Of a stretch of 64,000 nucleotides of DNA, positions 48,494 through 59,400 are shown piece by piece. The notes beneath the pieces were generated by a model. The model did no database searches, had not been told where the DNA came from, and saw only the letters and a program-made list of their open reading frames with translations. Position 1 is the first letter of the stretch. Every line of letters begins with the position of its first letter. Origin of the DNA: Kutzneria sp. CA-103260 (GTDB lineage Bacteria; Actinomycetota; Actinomycetes; Mycobacteriales; Pseudonocardiaceae). The stretch covers positions 3,348,001-3,412,000 of the forward strand of contig NZ_CP073318.1 in NCBI RefSeq assembly GCF_018263855.1. The letters are read 5' to 3'. Made by a program: the position numbers and the translations under genes.

Positions 48494-49035
48494 GTCGATC
48501 TTTCTCCTCGCCGCTCGGGGATAGAATTCACAATTGACCGTGACGCGGATCGCGTCGCCCAGCGAGACTCTAGCGACATCCGCAATACCGTCATGACGGC
48601 GGCACACGGCCCCGAGAACGACAAAACCCGCGCTCACGGACACACCGCGCGGCCGTCAAGCCGCACGGTTTACGCCGAAGCGCCGAGTCGATTCACCGGT
48701 AGCCAGAACTCGCTAGCAGACACCATCGCGTCCATGCGGGTGAATTCGCCAAGATGATCACTCCCGGAAACCTGAGCACGAGCGTTCGAAAACCGCCGCC
48801 AGGATGCGGAAACGGGCTACTGCTTGCGACAACAACCTTCAGTCGGAGCGACGCCCGCCGAAAGAACTTCACCCCGACGCGCGTGACGACGGCCTCCTCG
48901 GCTGTGTTAAGAAGCTCCGGTGCAATTGCACCCGGCGGGCCGAAACCTTTCGGGTGCGCATCGTCAACTGTCGACAAAAGGGCCGCGCCACCAACCACCT
49001 TCGAACTCCGATTCGCCTGACGGGTCCTTGTTCGG
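48494..49035. other. Intergenic region with three palindromes
   Basis: No convincing gene lies in these 542 bp between the divergent importer operon and the histidine kinase. Three dyads stand out: GACGCG-GAT-CGCGTC (48542-48556), CCGTCATGACGG (48588-48599) and the 14-bp perfect palindrome GGTGCAATTGCACC (48919-48932). The first two lie 49-106 bp upstream of the binding-protein start and could be operators for the importer. The third lies about 105 bp before the kinase gene. Confidence 0.5.
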
Positions 49036-51759
49036 ATGACCAGGGGAGCGTGTGAGGAAGTGTCCGAGCCACAGCGTCGGGACGCTCACGGCGAGTCGGG
49101 CGAGCACCACCAGCCGGCCAGGGGGCGGCGACCAGGCGCGTCACCGGGTGGGCGATGGCGGCTGCGCAACTGGCGGCTGCGCACCAAGGTCGGCGCGGTG
49201 CTGCTGGTGCCCACGCTCGCGGCCCTGGTGCTCGGTGGTCTGCGGGTGCAGACCGAGATCGACAACGCCAACAACTTCCACCGCACGGTCGCCCAGGTCG
49301 ACGTGGCGAAACAGATCACCGAGGTGATCCACCAGCTGCAGCAGGAGCGGGTCCTGATGGTCACCGGCGCGGCCGGGGACAGCTCAGCCGCCGGCAGCCC
49401 GCTGGCCACCCAGGTGGACCGCAGCAACACCGCGATCTCCGAGCTCCGCGGCGCCGTGGCCAAGCTGAACCTGCCCGACGCCGGCGCCATGGACCGGTAC
49501 AACCGGGCCGTCGACGGCCTGTCCACGCTGACCACGCTCCGGCTGCTGGCCCAGCGCGGCGTCTACCCCGACTCGGCGCTGTTCACCGAGTACACGTCCG
49601 TGATCGACACGCTGGTGCAGGTCGGCCGGGAGGTCACCGCCGCCGCCAGCACCCAGGAGCTGTCCCGGGCCAGCACCGCGGCGCAGACGCTGGACCAGGC
49701 CAAGGAGCAGATCGCCCAGCTGGACGCCCTGCTGCAGATCGCCGCCGCGCACAACTCGTTCCAGTCCTCGCTCAACCAGGACCTGGCCCGCTCGGCCAAC
49801 GCCGCGTTCACGGCGTCGGTCACCGACTTCACGGCCGTGGCGACCAGCCAGGAGCGGCAGAACTTCAGCGACGGCTACAGCGGCGCCGACGTGGACAACG
49901 ATCACCTGATCGAGCAGTCCGCCCTGCTCACGCCCAGTCCGACGACGCCGCTCAACATCGACGTGCACACCTTCACCGCCGCCAGCGCCCTCGCCAACAA
50001 CAAGTTCCACCAGGTCGAGCTGGGCCTGATCGGGCAGCTGCGGGCGCAGGCGTCCGCGCTGGCCGCCGACGCGGCGGGCGCCGCCGGCCGGGACATCGCG
50101 TTCCTGCTCGGCACGTTGATGATCGCGCTGGGCCTGATGCTGGTGGTCGCGTGGTCGCTGCTCACGCCGCTGCGCCGGCTGCGGCTGGAGGCGCTGGACA
50201 TGGCCAACGTCCGGCTGCCGCAGACCCTCAAGCGGATCCTGGCCGACCCGGATCCGGTGGAGGCGGCCAAGCACGCGGTCGACCCGGTGTCGGTGTTCAG
50301 CCGGGAGGAGATCGGACAGCTGGCCCGGTCCTTCGACCTGGTGCACGACCAGGCCGTACGCATGGCCGTCGACCAGGCCGTGCTGCGCGACAACGTGAAC
50401 GCGATCTTCGTCAACCTGTCCCGGCGCAGCCAGGCGCTGGTGGAGCGGCAGCTCTCGGAGCTGGACCGGCTGGAGCAGAACGAGCAGGACCCGGACCAGC
50501 TGGCCCGCTTCTTCGTGCTGGACCACCTGGCCACCCGGATGCGCCGCAACAGCGAGAACCTGATCATCCTGTCCGGCACCGGCCTGACCAAGCACGTGGT
50601 CCGGCCGCTGCCGCTGGCCGAGCTGGTCGGCGCGGCCATCTCCGAGGTGGAGCACTACGCCCGGGTCAAGGCCGCGGGCCTGCCGAACGTGTTGGTGCAC
50701 GGCCGGGCGGTGAAGGACCTGATCCACCTGATCGCCGAGCTGCTGGACAACGCGACGACGTACTCCGAGTCCTCGACCACGGTCACCATCGCCGCCCGCA
50801 CACTGCGCGCCGGCCAGCTGGCCATGCAGATCTCCGACTCCGGCATGGGCATGACCACCGACGAGCTGGACGCCGCCAACCACAAGCTGGCCGACCCGCC
50901 GGACTTCGACGTCACGGTGGCCCGCCGGATGGGCCTGTACGTGGTCGGCCGGCTGGCCCAGCGGCACAACATCCGGGTCCGGCTGCGCAACGGCGACTTC
51001 ATCGAGGGCGGCACCAAGGCCGTGATCACGGTCCCGGCCGACCTGCTGGCCCCGCCGCGCGAGGACGACCAGCAGCCCGAGCCGGCCAAGCCGGTGCTGC
51101 GCCGCTCGATCCGGCTCGAGGACACCCAGCCTCACGTCGAGATCCCCGAGCAGAACGGCAGCCTGTTCCGACGGCCGGCCGAGGAGAGCGCGCCGCCCGC
51201 GCCGGCTCCCGTTCCCGCTGCGTCCGTTGCTCCCGCTGAGGAGCCGGTGAAGGCCGAGGAGCCGGTGCCGGAGCCGACCACGCGTCTGCCGATCTACGAG
51301 GAAGTGCTGTCACGGTGGTTCCAGCCCGTCGACGAGTGGCCCGTCGACGAGCCCGACGCGCCACCCCTGCCGGCGCTGCCGGTGGCCGAGGCGGAGCCCG
51401 AGCCGGTGGTCATCCCCGAGCAGAAGCCGATGCCCGAGCCGGTCAACCGGCACGTGTCGTGGAACTCGCCGGCCGACGAGGGCTGGCTGACCGTGCGGAC
51501 CAAGCTGTCCGGCCCGGCCGGCGACCAGATCACCACCTCCGGCCTGCCCAAACGCGTGCCGAACAAGCACCTGGTGCCGGGCTCGGCCGCGCCTCGCAGC
51601 GCGCCGCCGGAGGTGCAGGAAACCCGGCCGCCGCAGTTCCCGGAGCGGACCCCGGAGACGACCCGCAACCGGCTGTCCGGCTTCCAGCGCGGCCTGGGCC
51701 GGGCCCGCCGGCACGCGCTGGACGGCCCGCCGGACGAGAAGGCCCCGACCCGCGGCTGA
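49036..51759 (+). CDS. Nitrate/nitrite-sensing (NIT) domain histidine kinase-like protein
   Basis: The protein has up to 907 residues: a basic N-terminus, a membrane segment (VGAVLLVPTLAALVLGGL), an extracellular NIT domain to about residue 340, a second membrane segment (GTLMIALGLMLVVAWSLL), then the family's dimerisation region (LSRRSQALVERQLSELDRLEQNEQDPD, LDHLATRMRR). The HATPase domain follows with LIAELLDNATTYSE and ISDSGMGM. The last 200 residues are proline/glutamate-rich and disordered. Such proteins usually stand first in a conservon with Roadblock, DUF742 and a GTPase. ATG 49036 has no good ribosome site; GTG 49060, with GGGGAG 11 bases upstream, is an alternative start. Confidence 0.88.
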   Translation: MTRGACEEVSEPQRRDAHGESGEHHQPARGRRPGASPGGRWRLRNWRLRTKVGAVLLVPTLAALVLGGLRVQTEIDNANNFHRTVAQVDVAKQITEVIHQLQQERVLMVTGAAGDSSAAGSPLATQVDRSNTAISELRGAVAKLNLPDAGAMDRYNRAVDGLSTLTTLRLLAQRGVYPDSALFTEYTSVIDTLVQVGREVTAAASTQELSRASTAAQTLDQAKEQIAQLDALLQIAAAHNSFQSSLNQDLARSANAAFTASVTDFTAVATSQERQNFSDGYSGADVDNDHLIEQSALLTPSPTTPLNIDVHTFTAASALANNKFHQVELGLIGQLRAQASALAADAAGAAGRDIAFLLGTLMIALGLMLVVAWSLLTPLRRLRLEALDMANVRLPQTLKRILADPDPVEAAKHAVDPVSVFSREEIGQLARSFDLVHDQAVRMAVDQAVLRDNVNAIFVNLSRRSQALVERQLSELDRLEQNEQDPDQLARFFVLDHLATRMRRNSENLIILSGTGLTKHVVRPLPLAELVGAAISEVEHYARVKAAGLPNVLVHGRAVKDLIHLIAELLDNATTYSESSTTVTIAARTLRAGQLAMQISDSGMGMTTDELDAANHKLADPPDFDVTVARRMGLYVVGRLAQRHNIRVRLRNGDFIEGGTKAVITVPADLLAPPREDDQQPEPAKPVLRRSIRLEDTQPHVEIPEQNGSLFRRPAEESAPPAPAPVPAASVAPAEEPVKAEEPVPEPTTRLPIYEEVLSRWFQPVDEWPVDEPDAPPLPALPVAEAEPEPVVIPEQKPMPEPVNRHVSWNSPADEGWLTVRTKLSGPAGDQITTSGLPKRVPNKHLVPGSAAPRSAPPEVQETRPPQFPERTPETTRNRLSGFQRGLGRARRHALDGPPDEKAPTRG

Positions 51760-51773
51760 GAGTGGAGTGAGGC

Positions 51774-52193
51774 ATGACCAACCAGGAACCCGGCGACTTC
51801 GGCTGGTTCATCACCGATTTCGTGCGACGGGTGCCCGAGGTGGCGCACGCCGTGGTGGTGTCCGCGGACGGGTTGCTGCTGGCCGGCTCGTACGCGCTGC
51901 CGGCCGACCGCGCCGAGCAGGTGTCCACGGTGGCCAGCGGCCTGGTCAGCCTGGCCAAGGGCGCCGCTCGGTGCTTCGACTACGGCGATGTCGTGCAGAC
52001 GATCGTCGAGATGAGGATGGGGTACCTGTTCCTGATGTCGATCAGCGACGGGTCCTGCCTGGCGGTGCTGGCCGCGCCGAACTGCCAGATGGACGTCATC
52101 GCGTACGAGATGTCCATGCTGGTGGAGCGCATGGCGACCAGGTTGACGCCCGAACTGCGGGCCCAGCTCGCGGCGGCCGCCGTGCAGGGCTGA
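51774..52193 (+). CDS. Roadblock/LC7-domain protein
   Basis: A 139-residue Roadblock/LC7 protein (FGWFITDFVRRVPEVAHAVVVSADGLLLAGS; YLFLMSISDGSCLAVLAAPNCQMDVIAYEM), 14 bp downstream of the kinase with GTGAGG before its ATG. In conservons this protein acts as the GTPase-regulating partner (MglB-like). Here the DUF742 and GTPase genes that normally follow are absent; the next gene is unrelated and convergent. Confidence 0.9.
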   Translation: MTNQEPGDFGWFITDFVRRVPEVAHAVVVSADGLLLAGSYALPADRAEQVSTVASGLVSLAKGAARCFDYGDVVQTIVEMRMGYLFLMSISDGSCLAVLAAPNCQMDVIAYEMSMLVERMATRLTPELRAQLAAAAVQG

Positions 52194-52195
52194 GG

Positions 52196-53089
52196 TCACG
52201 AGGGGCTCACCTGCGGCTGCGTCGTCGGGGTCGGCGTCGGTGTCGTCGGCGTCTTGGCGATGCGTTGCTTGAGCAGCACGCCGATCAGCGGGCCCAGGGT
52301 CAGCGCGATGGCGACCGTGCCCGGGCCGGCGGTGCCGGTGGCGATGGCCTGGACCGGGTTGGCCAGGACCAGGCCGAGGATGAGGACACCCAGCTCCAGG
52401 CCGGTGCGCACGGTCCGGACGCTCAGGCCCCAGCGGGCGCAGGCCCCGGTCATCAGGCCGTCGCGGGCTCCCGGGCCGAGGCCGCCCCTGATCACCAGCG
52501 CCGTGCCGACCGAGAAGACCGCGATCCCGCCGGCTAGCAGCGCCGCCCTGAGGGCCAGGTCGGCCGGCACCGGCACGACCGAGAGCACCAGGTCGCAGCA
52601 GGCGCCGGGAAGGATGGTCATCGCCAGCGTGCCCAGGCCGGGGCGCTGCCGTAGCGGCCACCAGAAGATCAGGACCAGCAGCGACACCCCGATGATGACC
52701 GTGCCCGGTGAGACGTTCAGCAGCTTGGCCAGCGCCAGGTGGAGCACGTCCCAGGGCTGCGCGCCGAGCCGGGCCCGGATCATCAGCGCCAGGCCCGCTC
52801 CCGTCGTGGACGCGCCCAGGCACACCACGGCCAGCCGCCCGCCGAACTTGACCAGATCCACCCGCGGTTTCCGCTCGGGAATCGCCTCCGGCTCTCGCCT
52901 TGGCGCGGCCAGGCACTGCGCCCGGTGAATCGGCCGGGGCCGGTGGCCAATTCCGCGATCCCTCGGCGGTTGTAGGCCAAGACAGGTTCGAGTGGGTACT
53001 TGCGCCCCCTCCGGTGGCACCCGAATGGACGGCTCGTCACCGCCGATTTGCTCGTTGTCCACGTCTGGTATTCGACGAATTTCCTCCAT
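52196..53089 (-). CDS. YczE/YitT-type membrane protein with extended N-terminus
   Basis: A 297-residue protein whose last 215 residues form about five or six membrane segments with the family's pattern (GLALMIRARLGAQPWDVLH after the first helix; GTALVIRGGLGPGARDGLMTG in the second half). The end is a TPTPT-rich tail. The first 75 residues are hydrophilic and not typical of the family, yet ATG 53089 has a strong GAGGAGGG site. A shorter GTG start just before VDLVKFGGRL is possible. Function of the family is unknown. Confidence 0.8.
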   Translation of the reverse strand: MEEIRRIPDVDNEQIGGDEPSIRVPPEGAQVPTRTCLGLQPPRDRGIGHRPRPIHRAQCLAAPRREPEAIPERKPRVDLVKFGGRLAVVCLGASTTGAGLALMIRARLGAQPWDVLHLALAKLLNVSPGTVIIGVSLLVLIFWWPLRQRPGLGTLAMTILPGACCDLVLSVVPVPADLALRAALLAGGIAVFSVGTALVIRGGLGPGARDGLMTGACARWGLSVRTVRTGLELGVLILGLVLANPVQAIATGTAGPGTVAIALTLGPLIGVLLKQRIAKTPTTPTPTPTTQPQVSPS

Positions 53090-54374
53090 CGCGGACCACC
53101 CTCCTCACACCCCCGGGAACTGCGCTCAGTTTCCGCGAAGGAGACCGTACCGGAAATAGCCAAAAAAGGTGAACACGGATTGAAATCCCGGCCGATCGTG
53201 CACGTGCACGTGCAGTTCGACGTTTTCGCAGGACATCGGCGGTGTGCCCACCGCTCCCCCGCCGCCGTGGACGAGGGTGTCCGACCGTCGGACGCCCAAC
53301 GAAACTCCAATTTGCAGTTCCCCGATGAAAACGCCCCATGCAATTTCATGGCGCACTTCCCCTGTCTTCCCGGTCGCGCCAAACCGCACCTCTCCCCCGC
53401 ATGCACCCCAGCCGCCGACCCCGAACACGAGCACCGCCTGGCCAGCCCACCCACCGCCCAGTCCGAACTGGCCACTCCCGTCATCCGAGGCCAGAACCCC
53501 TGCGCCGCAACACATCGACGCCACATCCGGACCCCAGGTCGCCCCTTTGGCGGTACTCACCGTCCAAACGCTCCAGTGCCCACCACAGCCCGTCACGCCC
53601 CAGCGGCCTGCGTCAGGAGTGGGAGTTGAGGCGCAAGGTGAGCCCGAGGCACAGGGGCGGCGTGCGACCCGGGTGAGAGATGAGAACCATGGGACAGGAG
53701 ATGAGGGTGAGCAGCAGAACGCGGGGCAGTTTGCCGCACGGACGCAAGACAAGGGGCATGGGACGAACCGGGGGCGGAGGGGAACAGCTGCGAGGTCACA
53801 GCCGACCGAGGCACGAGGCGGAGCGAGAACACCGGGAACGGCCGCTGGAGAAGCACGGCCAGGGACACGAACCAGGAGCGCGCACGAAGCCGGACATGAA
53901 GGCAACCGGACTCAACAGCACAAGGTGAGGGACACGAGGCCGGGGAGACCCGCAGGAAGACCACGGGAGGCGACACGAACAGAACACGAGCGATGCACAT
54001 GATGAAAAAAGAGGGAAAGCGAAAGCACGCCCCAGGTGACCACGACGTAACCGCCGGCGGACCACCCAACGTACCCACCTGACGTACGCACCTACGGACC
54101 GCAACCACGGTGCCGGGTGGCAAGGCCGCGACGGCACACAACATCCCTCGGCGCAGGAGTCGGCCGTCGTGGCCGCGGCAGCGGATCGCCAGCACGCGGA
54201 TCTGCGAGAGTGCGGACCGTTGGGCGAAAGAGTGCCGACAGAGCCCCAGAACGGAGCTCTTTCAACAGATCCGGCCGGATGGCGCGAGTCCGGCCCACAG
54301 GGGCTGGTGAGGGTGACCATGGGGCCAGCACAGCGATTCGCCCAGCCGATCCGGGTGACAGTGCAGGGTTGGGT
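53090..54374. other. 1.3-kb gene-free region with strand-composition switch
   Basis: No frame here has a recognisable domain or credible start. From about 53330 to 53600 the plus strand is rich in C and poor in G. From about 53620 to 54000 it becomes rich in G and A with very few T. Frames open on both strands translate to low-complexity sequence. A short A-rich stretch lies near 54001-54010. Confidence 0.6.
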
Positions 54375-55475
54375 TCAGAACGGTGGCTCCTCCACCGGTT
54401 CCGGCTTTGTGGTGTACGTCTGACCCCACCGAGTCTCGATCGTCGTAGTCCCGTCGTCGGCGATGACGACCTTCGCCTTGGTGGCGTGCTTGTACCGATG
54501 ATGCCTGCGATCCAACGGCCCCAGGTTGGTCCCGGTGGATTTGCCTTCCGGCCACGCCACCGCGTGATCGACATCGCAGGACCTCGACGGATGCGAACAA
54601 CACGGCATGACGCACGTCCTGTGCCGGGTGCGGATGAAGCGGTCCACCTCCGCCTTCGGACGGTAGATCCCCGGGCTGTACTCCAACAACTGCCCGGCCG
54701 GATCGGTGAGCAGACGGTGGAACACCGTGCCCGGGTGGGACATGAGATCACGGACCACCGGCGCAGGGAGCAGTTGGCCGGTGTCGAGCTGCCCAGGCCG
54801 CTCATCCACCCCCAACAACGCCGTGATCGGCACCGCGACCTGAATCAACGCCTTGGACCCCGCACTCCGCGGCTCCTCCAACACCAACGACGCCAACACA
54901 TCGGCCCGCACCGCGTCCAGGGAACGCCCGTTCTTGGGTTCCTTACGCGCCAACCGATCGATCCTGGCGTACATCATCTTGGCGATCTCCACCGGCTGCT
55001 CACACTTGAGAGCGGCCATGCCGTCCTCCAGGTCGTCCAGGACAACAGTACGATCACGACGACGTTTCTCCCGACGCCGGCCATGCTCGGCTGGATCCGC
55101 CCGCTGCAACCGACCCTGCACAGAACGGCGGATCTGTTGGCAGCAGCGACCTTCAGCGGTCTCCAACGTCTTGACGATGACCTTCTACGCCAACTCCTCG
55201 CTGTAGCCATCGGTGGGGTCGACCAACCCGTGAGCGGACCACTCGCTGATCACCCCAGCTTCCATGGCCTCCACCACGTTCGGAAAGACCTTGACCACAT
55301 GGCTGGCCCACTCAGCAAGGTAGGCGGCATTGGTATGAGACAGCTGCAAAGCCAGGGCGATGTCGACGGCGGCATGCTTGTCGATGTTGAGGTCGGCGAT
55401 CAAGCGGATCAGCTCGGCCTGACAACGGCGGATCGTCCCCTCGCATTCGATCAAGCGAGCGAGTTTTTCTTCCAC
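54375..55475 (-). pseudogene. DUF222/13E12-type HNH endonuclease gene split by an in-frame TAG
   Basis: Two co-linear frames on the same reading frame form one gene. The first part (55475-55185, MEEKLARLIECEGTIRRCQ...DGYSEELA) ends in TAG. Reading continues without shift through KVIVKTLETAEGRC... to 54375. Together they give about 366 codons with a DUF222 N-terminal part, the ARRDR-like segment (RRREKRRRDRTVVLDDLEDGM) and a C-terminal HNH motif (CSHPSRSCDVDHAVAWPEGKS, then NLGPLDRRHHRYKH). A single base change would restore it. Such genes are multicopy and often decayed in actinobacteria. Confidence 0.82.
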
Positions 55476-55586
55476 ACCAGTGAGTCTACGCTCCCATCCT
55501 CTCCCAACCCGTCACACGGACGGGTGGAAACCATTGCAGTACAAGGGGTTCAAGCGATACACCACACCTCCGGTAGACTGAACGAC

Positions 55587-56456
55587 GTGGACTTCGATCT
55601 GCGGCTGGTGCGGTACTTCACGGTGGTGGCCGAGCACGGCCACTTCGGACGGGCGGCGGAGGAGCTGCACGTGGCCCAGCCGTCGCTGAGCCGGCAGATC
55701 CAGCGCCTGGAGCACGACCTCGGGACACGGCTGTTGGACCGCACGCCACAGGGGACCAGGCTGACGCCTGCGGGAGAGGTCTTCCTCAAGCAGGCCAAGG
55801 AGTTGCTGGCCGCAGCCGCGCAGGCGGCGACGATGACCCGGGCGGCGGCGCAGACCAACAGGATCGTCCTGGGTTACACGGCGAACATCATCATCACGAG
55901 GGCGGCGCGCGAGCTGCGCAACCAGCGGCCGGAGGCGGACGTGCAGACGATGCACGTGCCCTGGCCTGACGTGCGCAAGGCGCTGCTGGATCACCGGGTG
56001 GACGCGGTGGTGGCCCGGATGCCGTTCCCGAGCGAGGGCCTGAGCGTGACGGTGCTCTACGACGAACCACGGGGCGTCATGCTGCCGACCGAGCACCGGC
56101 TGGCCGACCGGGAGTCGCTGACGCTGGCCGACATCGCGGACGAGCCGGTGACCCGGGGCGACGATCCGGAGTGGAACGCGTTCTGGCGGATCGACCCGAG
56201 GCCGGACGGTCGCAAGGCGCCCGACGGACCATTGGTGGACGTGTTGGAGGACAAGATCGAGTATGTCGCGGCCGGCGAGGCGATCGCGATCGTGCCGATG
56301 ATCGTGGTCAGCGGGCCGGTCCGGCCGGACCTGGTGCTCATCCCGCTCGACGACGTGGAGCCCAGCCACGTGGCCCTGGCCACCAGGGCAGATGATCACA
56401 GCCGGCTGGTCGCCGACTGGCGGGAGATCGCGCGGGCCGAGCTGAAACCGAGTTGA
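55587..56456 (+). CDS. LysR-family transcriptional regulator
   Basis: A 289-residue LysR protein from GTG 55587 (VDFDLRLVRYFTVVAEHGHFGRAAEELHVAQPSLSRQIQRLEHDLG), with a substrate-binding-fold effector domain. The open frame extends 1.4 kb upstream, but only this part has coding character. The pattern is close to the BenM/CatR-like group. It is followed 22 bp later by ileS on the same strand, though a functional link is not evident. The promoter region contains no obvious divergent target, since the neighbour is the broken HNH gene. Confidence 0.9.
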   Translation: MDFDLRLVRYFTVVAEHGHFGRAAEELHVAQPSLSRQIQRLEHDLGTRLLDRTPQGTRLTPAGEVFLKQAKELLAAAAQAATMTRAAAQTNRIVLGYTANIIITRAARELRNQRPEADVQTMHVPWPDVRKALLDHRVDAVVARMPFPSEGLSVTVLYDEPRGVMLPTEHRLADRESLTLADIADEPVTRGDDPEWNAFWRIDPRPDGRKAPDGPLVDVLEDKIEYVAAGEAIAIVPMIVVSGPVRPDLVLIPLDDVEPSHVALATRADDHSRLVADWREIARAELKPS

Positions 56457-56478
56457 CCCGCCGATACAGTCTGTCAGT

Positions 56479-59400
56479 GTGAACGAACGCGCCTTCGCCC
56501 CACTGCCGGCCGACGTCGATCTGCCCGCGGTCGAGCGGCAGATACTGGCCCGGTGGCAGGCCGCGGACGTGTTCCGGCGCTCCCTGGCGCAGACGGCGGA
56601 CGGCCCCCGCTGGGGATTCTTCGAAGGCCCGCCGACGGCCAACGGCAAGCCGGGCACCCATCACGTCGAGGCCCGCGTGTTCAAGGACCTGTTCCCCCGG
56701 TTCAAGACCATGAAGGGCCACCACGTCGAGCGGCGGGCCGGCTGGGACTGCCACGGCCTGCCGGTGGAGCTGGCGGTGGAGAAGGAGCTCGGCTTCACCA
56801 AGAAGCAGGATATCGAGGCCTACGGCATCGCCGAGTTCAACGCCCGCTGCCGGGAGTCCGCGCTGCGCAACGTGGCCGACTTCGCGGCGATGACCGAGCG
56901 CATGGGCTACTGGGTCGACCTGGACAACGCCTATCTGACCATGGCGCCCTCCTATGTGGAGAGTGTGTGGTGGTCGCTGAAGCAGGTCTTCGACAAGGGC
57001 CTGCTGGTCGAGGACCACCGCGTCACACCGTATTGTCCACGGGACGAGACGCCGCTGTCGGACCACGAGGTGGCGCAGGGCTATCAGGACGACGTCGATC
57101 CCTCTGTGACGGTCCGATTCCCGTTGACCAGCGGCCCATGGGAGGGCGCGAACCTGTTGGTGTGGACGACAACGCCATGGACGCTGCCGTCGAACACCGC
57201 CGTCGCGGTGCATCCCGAGGCCACCTACGTGCTGGCCGAACTCCAGAGCGAGAAGATCGTCACGGCGGAACCGCTCCTCCCCGAGAACGCCGCGGTCCTA
57301 GCACGTCTGACCGGCAACGAGCTCGCGGGCTCCACCTACCGGCGGCCGCTGGACCTGTTGCCGCTCAGCAGCTTCGGCGACGACGCATTCCAGGTTTTCA
57401 CGGCCGATTACGTCACCATGGACAGCGGCACCGGGATCGTGCACCAGGCGCCCGCGTTCGGCGCCGAGGACCTGGCGGTGGCCCGCCAGCACGGCCTGCC
57501 GGTGGTCAACCCGATCGGCGTGGACGGTCACTTCCTGGCCGACGTGCCGCTCATCGGCGGCCTGTTCTTCCGTGACGCCAACGAATCCGTCATCGCCGAG
57601 CTGGCGGGCGAAGGCCTGCTGGTCAAGCACGAGCCGTATCCGCACAGCTACCCGCACTGCTGGCGCTGCGGCACCGCCCTGATCTACTACGCGCTGCCGT
57701 CGTGGTTCATCCGCACCACGGCGATCAAGGACCGGCTGGTCGCGGAGAACGAGGCCACGGACTGGCATCCGGAACACATCAAGCACGGCCGGTACGGGGC
57801 CTGGCTGAACAACAACGTGGACTGGGCGTTGTCCCGCAACCGGTTCTGGGGCACTCCCCTGCCGATCTGGCGCTGCGCCGACGACCACCTGACCTGTGTC
57901 GGGTCGCTCCGAGAACTGTCCACTTTGGCCAATGAGGACCTGACGGATCTCGACCCGCACCGGCCGTTCGTGGACGAGATCACCTTCCCCTGCCCCGAAT
58001 GCGCGGCCGAGGCCCGCCGGGTGCCGCAGGTGATCGACGTCTGGTACGACTCCGGCTCGATGCCGTTCGCCCAGTGGGGCGCGCCGCATCGCAACCTCGC
58101 GGAATTCGAAGCCTCCTATCCCGCGCAGTACATCTGCGAGGCGATCGACCAGACCCGCGGCTGGTTCTACTCGATGATGACCGTCGGCACGCTGGTGTTC
58201 GACAAGTCCTCGTACGAGACGGTGTTGTGCCTGGGGCTGATCCTCGACGCCGAGGGCCGCAAGATGAGCAAGCACCTCGGCAACATCCTGGACCCGTTCG
58301 AGCTGTTCGACCGCTACGGGGCCGACGCCGTGCGCTGGCTGATGCTGGCCGGGGGCTCGCCGTGGGTGGACCGCCGAGTCGGCGACGAGGCGCTCAGCGA
58401 GATCGTCCGTAAGGTGCTGCTGACCTACTGGAACGCGGCCTCCTTCCTGTTGCGCTACGCCGATCTGGCCGACTGGCGGCCGGGCCGGCCGGTGGCCGAG
58501 CGCCACGTGATGGACCGCTGGCTGCTGGCCGAGCTGCACGGCGTGGTCGCCGATGTGGACGCGGCGCTGGAGGACTTCGACTCAGCGGGCGCCGGCCGGC
58601 GGCTGGCCGGGTTCATCGACGACCTGTCCAACTGGTACATCCGCCGGTCGCGGCGGCGGTTCTGGCAAGCCCAGCCGTCTGCGATGGCCACCTTGCACCA
58701 GGCCCTGGACGTGCTGACCCGGCTGCTGGCCCCGTTCGTCCCGTTCGTCACCGACTTCCTTTGGCAGCACCTGCACACCGACGCCGATTCGGTGCACCTG
58801 GCCGCCTGGCCCGCGGCCGAGGACCTGCCGTGCGATCCCGATCTGGTGGCGCAGATGCGGCAGGTGCGGGACCTGGTGGAGCTGGGCCGGTCCACCAGGG
58901 CCGCGAACAAGATCCGCACCCGGCAGCCGCTGGCCCGGGCCATGGTGCACGCCCCCGGCTTCACGGAGCTCGGCCCGGACCTTCGGGAGCAGATCGCCGA
59001 GGAGCTCAACGTGCGCGTGGTCGAGCCGATGACCACGGACCTGGTCGAGGTTACGGTGAAGCCGAACTTCCGGGTGCTGGGCAAGCGGTTCGGGCCGCGC
59101 ATGCAGCAGTTGGCCCGGGCCATCGCCGCCGCCGGCGCACCGGTCGACGGCGCGCTGACCGTCGACCTCGACGGCGAGACGATCACTTTGAGCGGCGACG
59201 ATCTCGTGCTCACCGAGCAGCCGCGCAAGGGCTGGGCAGTGACCACCGTGAACGGCACGTCGGTCGCCCTGGACCTCGAACTCGACCAGGAGCTCACGCA
59301 GTCCGGCCTGGCCCGCGACGCCGTGCGGCTGGTCCAGGACACCCGCAAGGGACTCGGTCTGGAGATCGCCGACCGGATCCGGCTGTGGTGGACCAGCGAC

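Noticed and set aside
53126..53905. 260-codon minus-strand frame in the gene desert
   Set aside because: Glycine/valine- and serine/proline-rich low complexity without a domain, competing with other frames over the same bases.
53244..54002. 252-codon plus-strand frame in the gene desert
   Set aside because: It has proline/threonine-rich then arginine/glycine-rich low complexity, no start signal and no recognisable domain; reported only as an unexplained region.
54117..55586. Long plus-strand extension in front of the LysR gene
   Set aside because: The extension lies opposite the DUF222-HNH gene, has no domain of its own, and the LysR N-terminal pattern begins exactly at GTG 55587.
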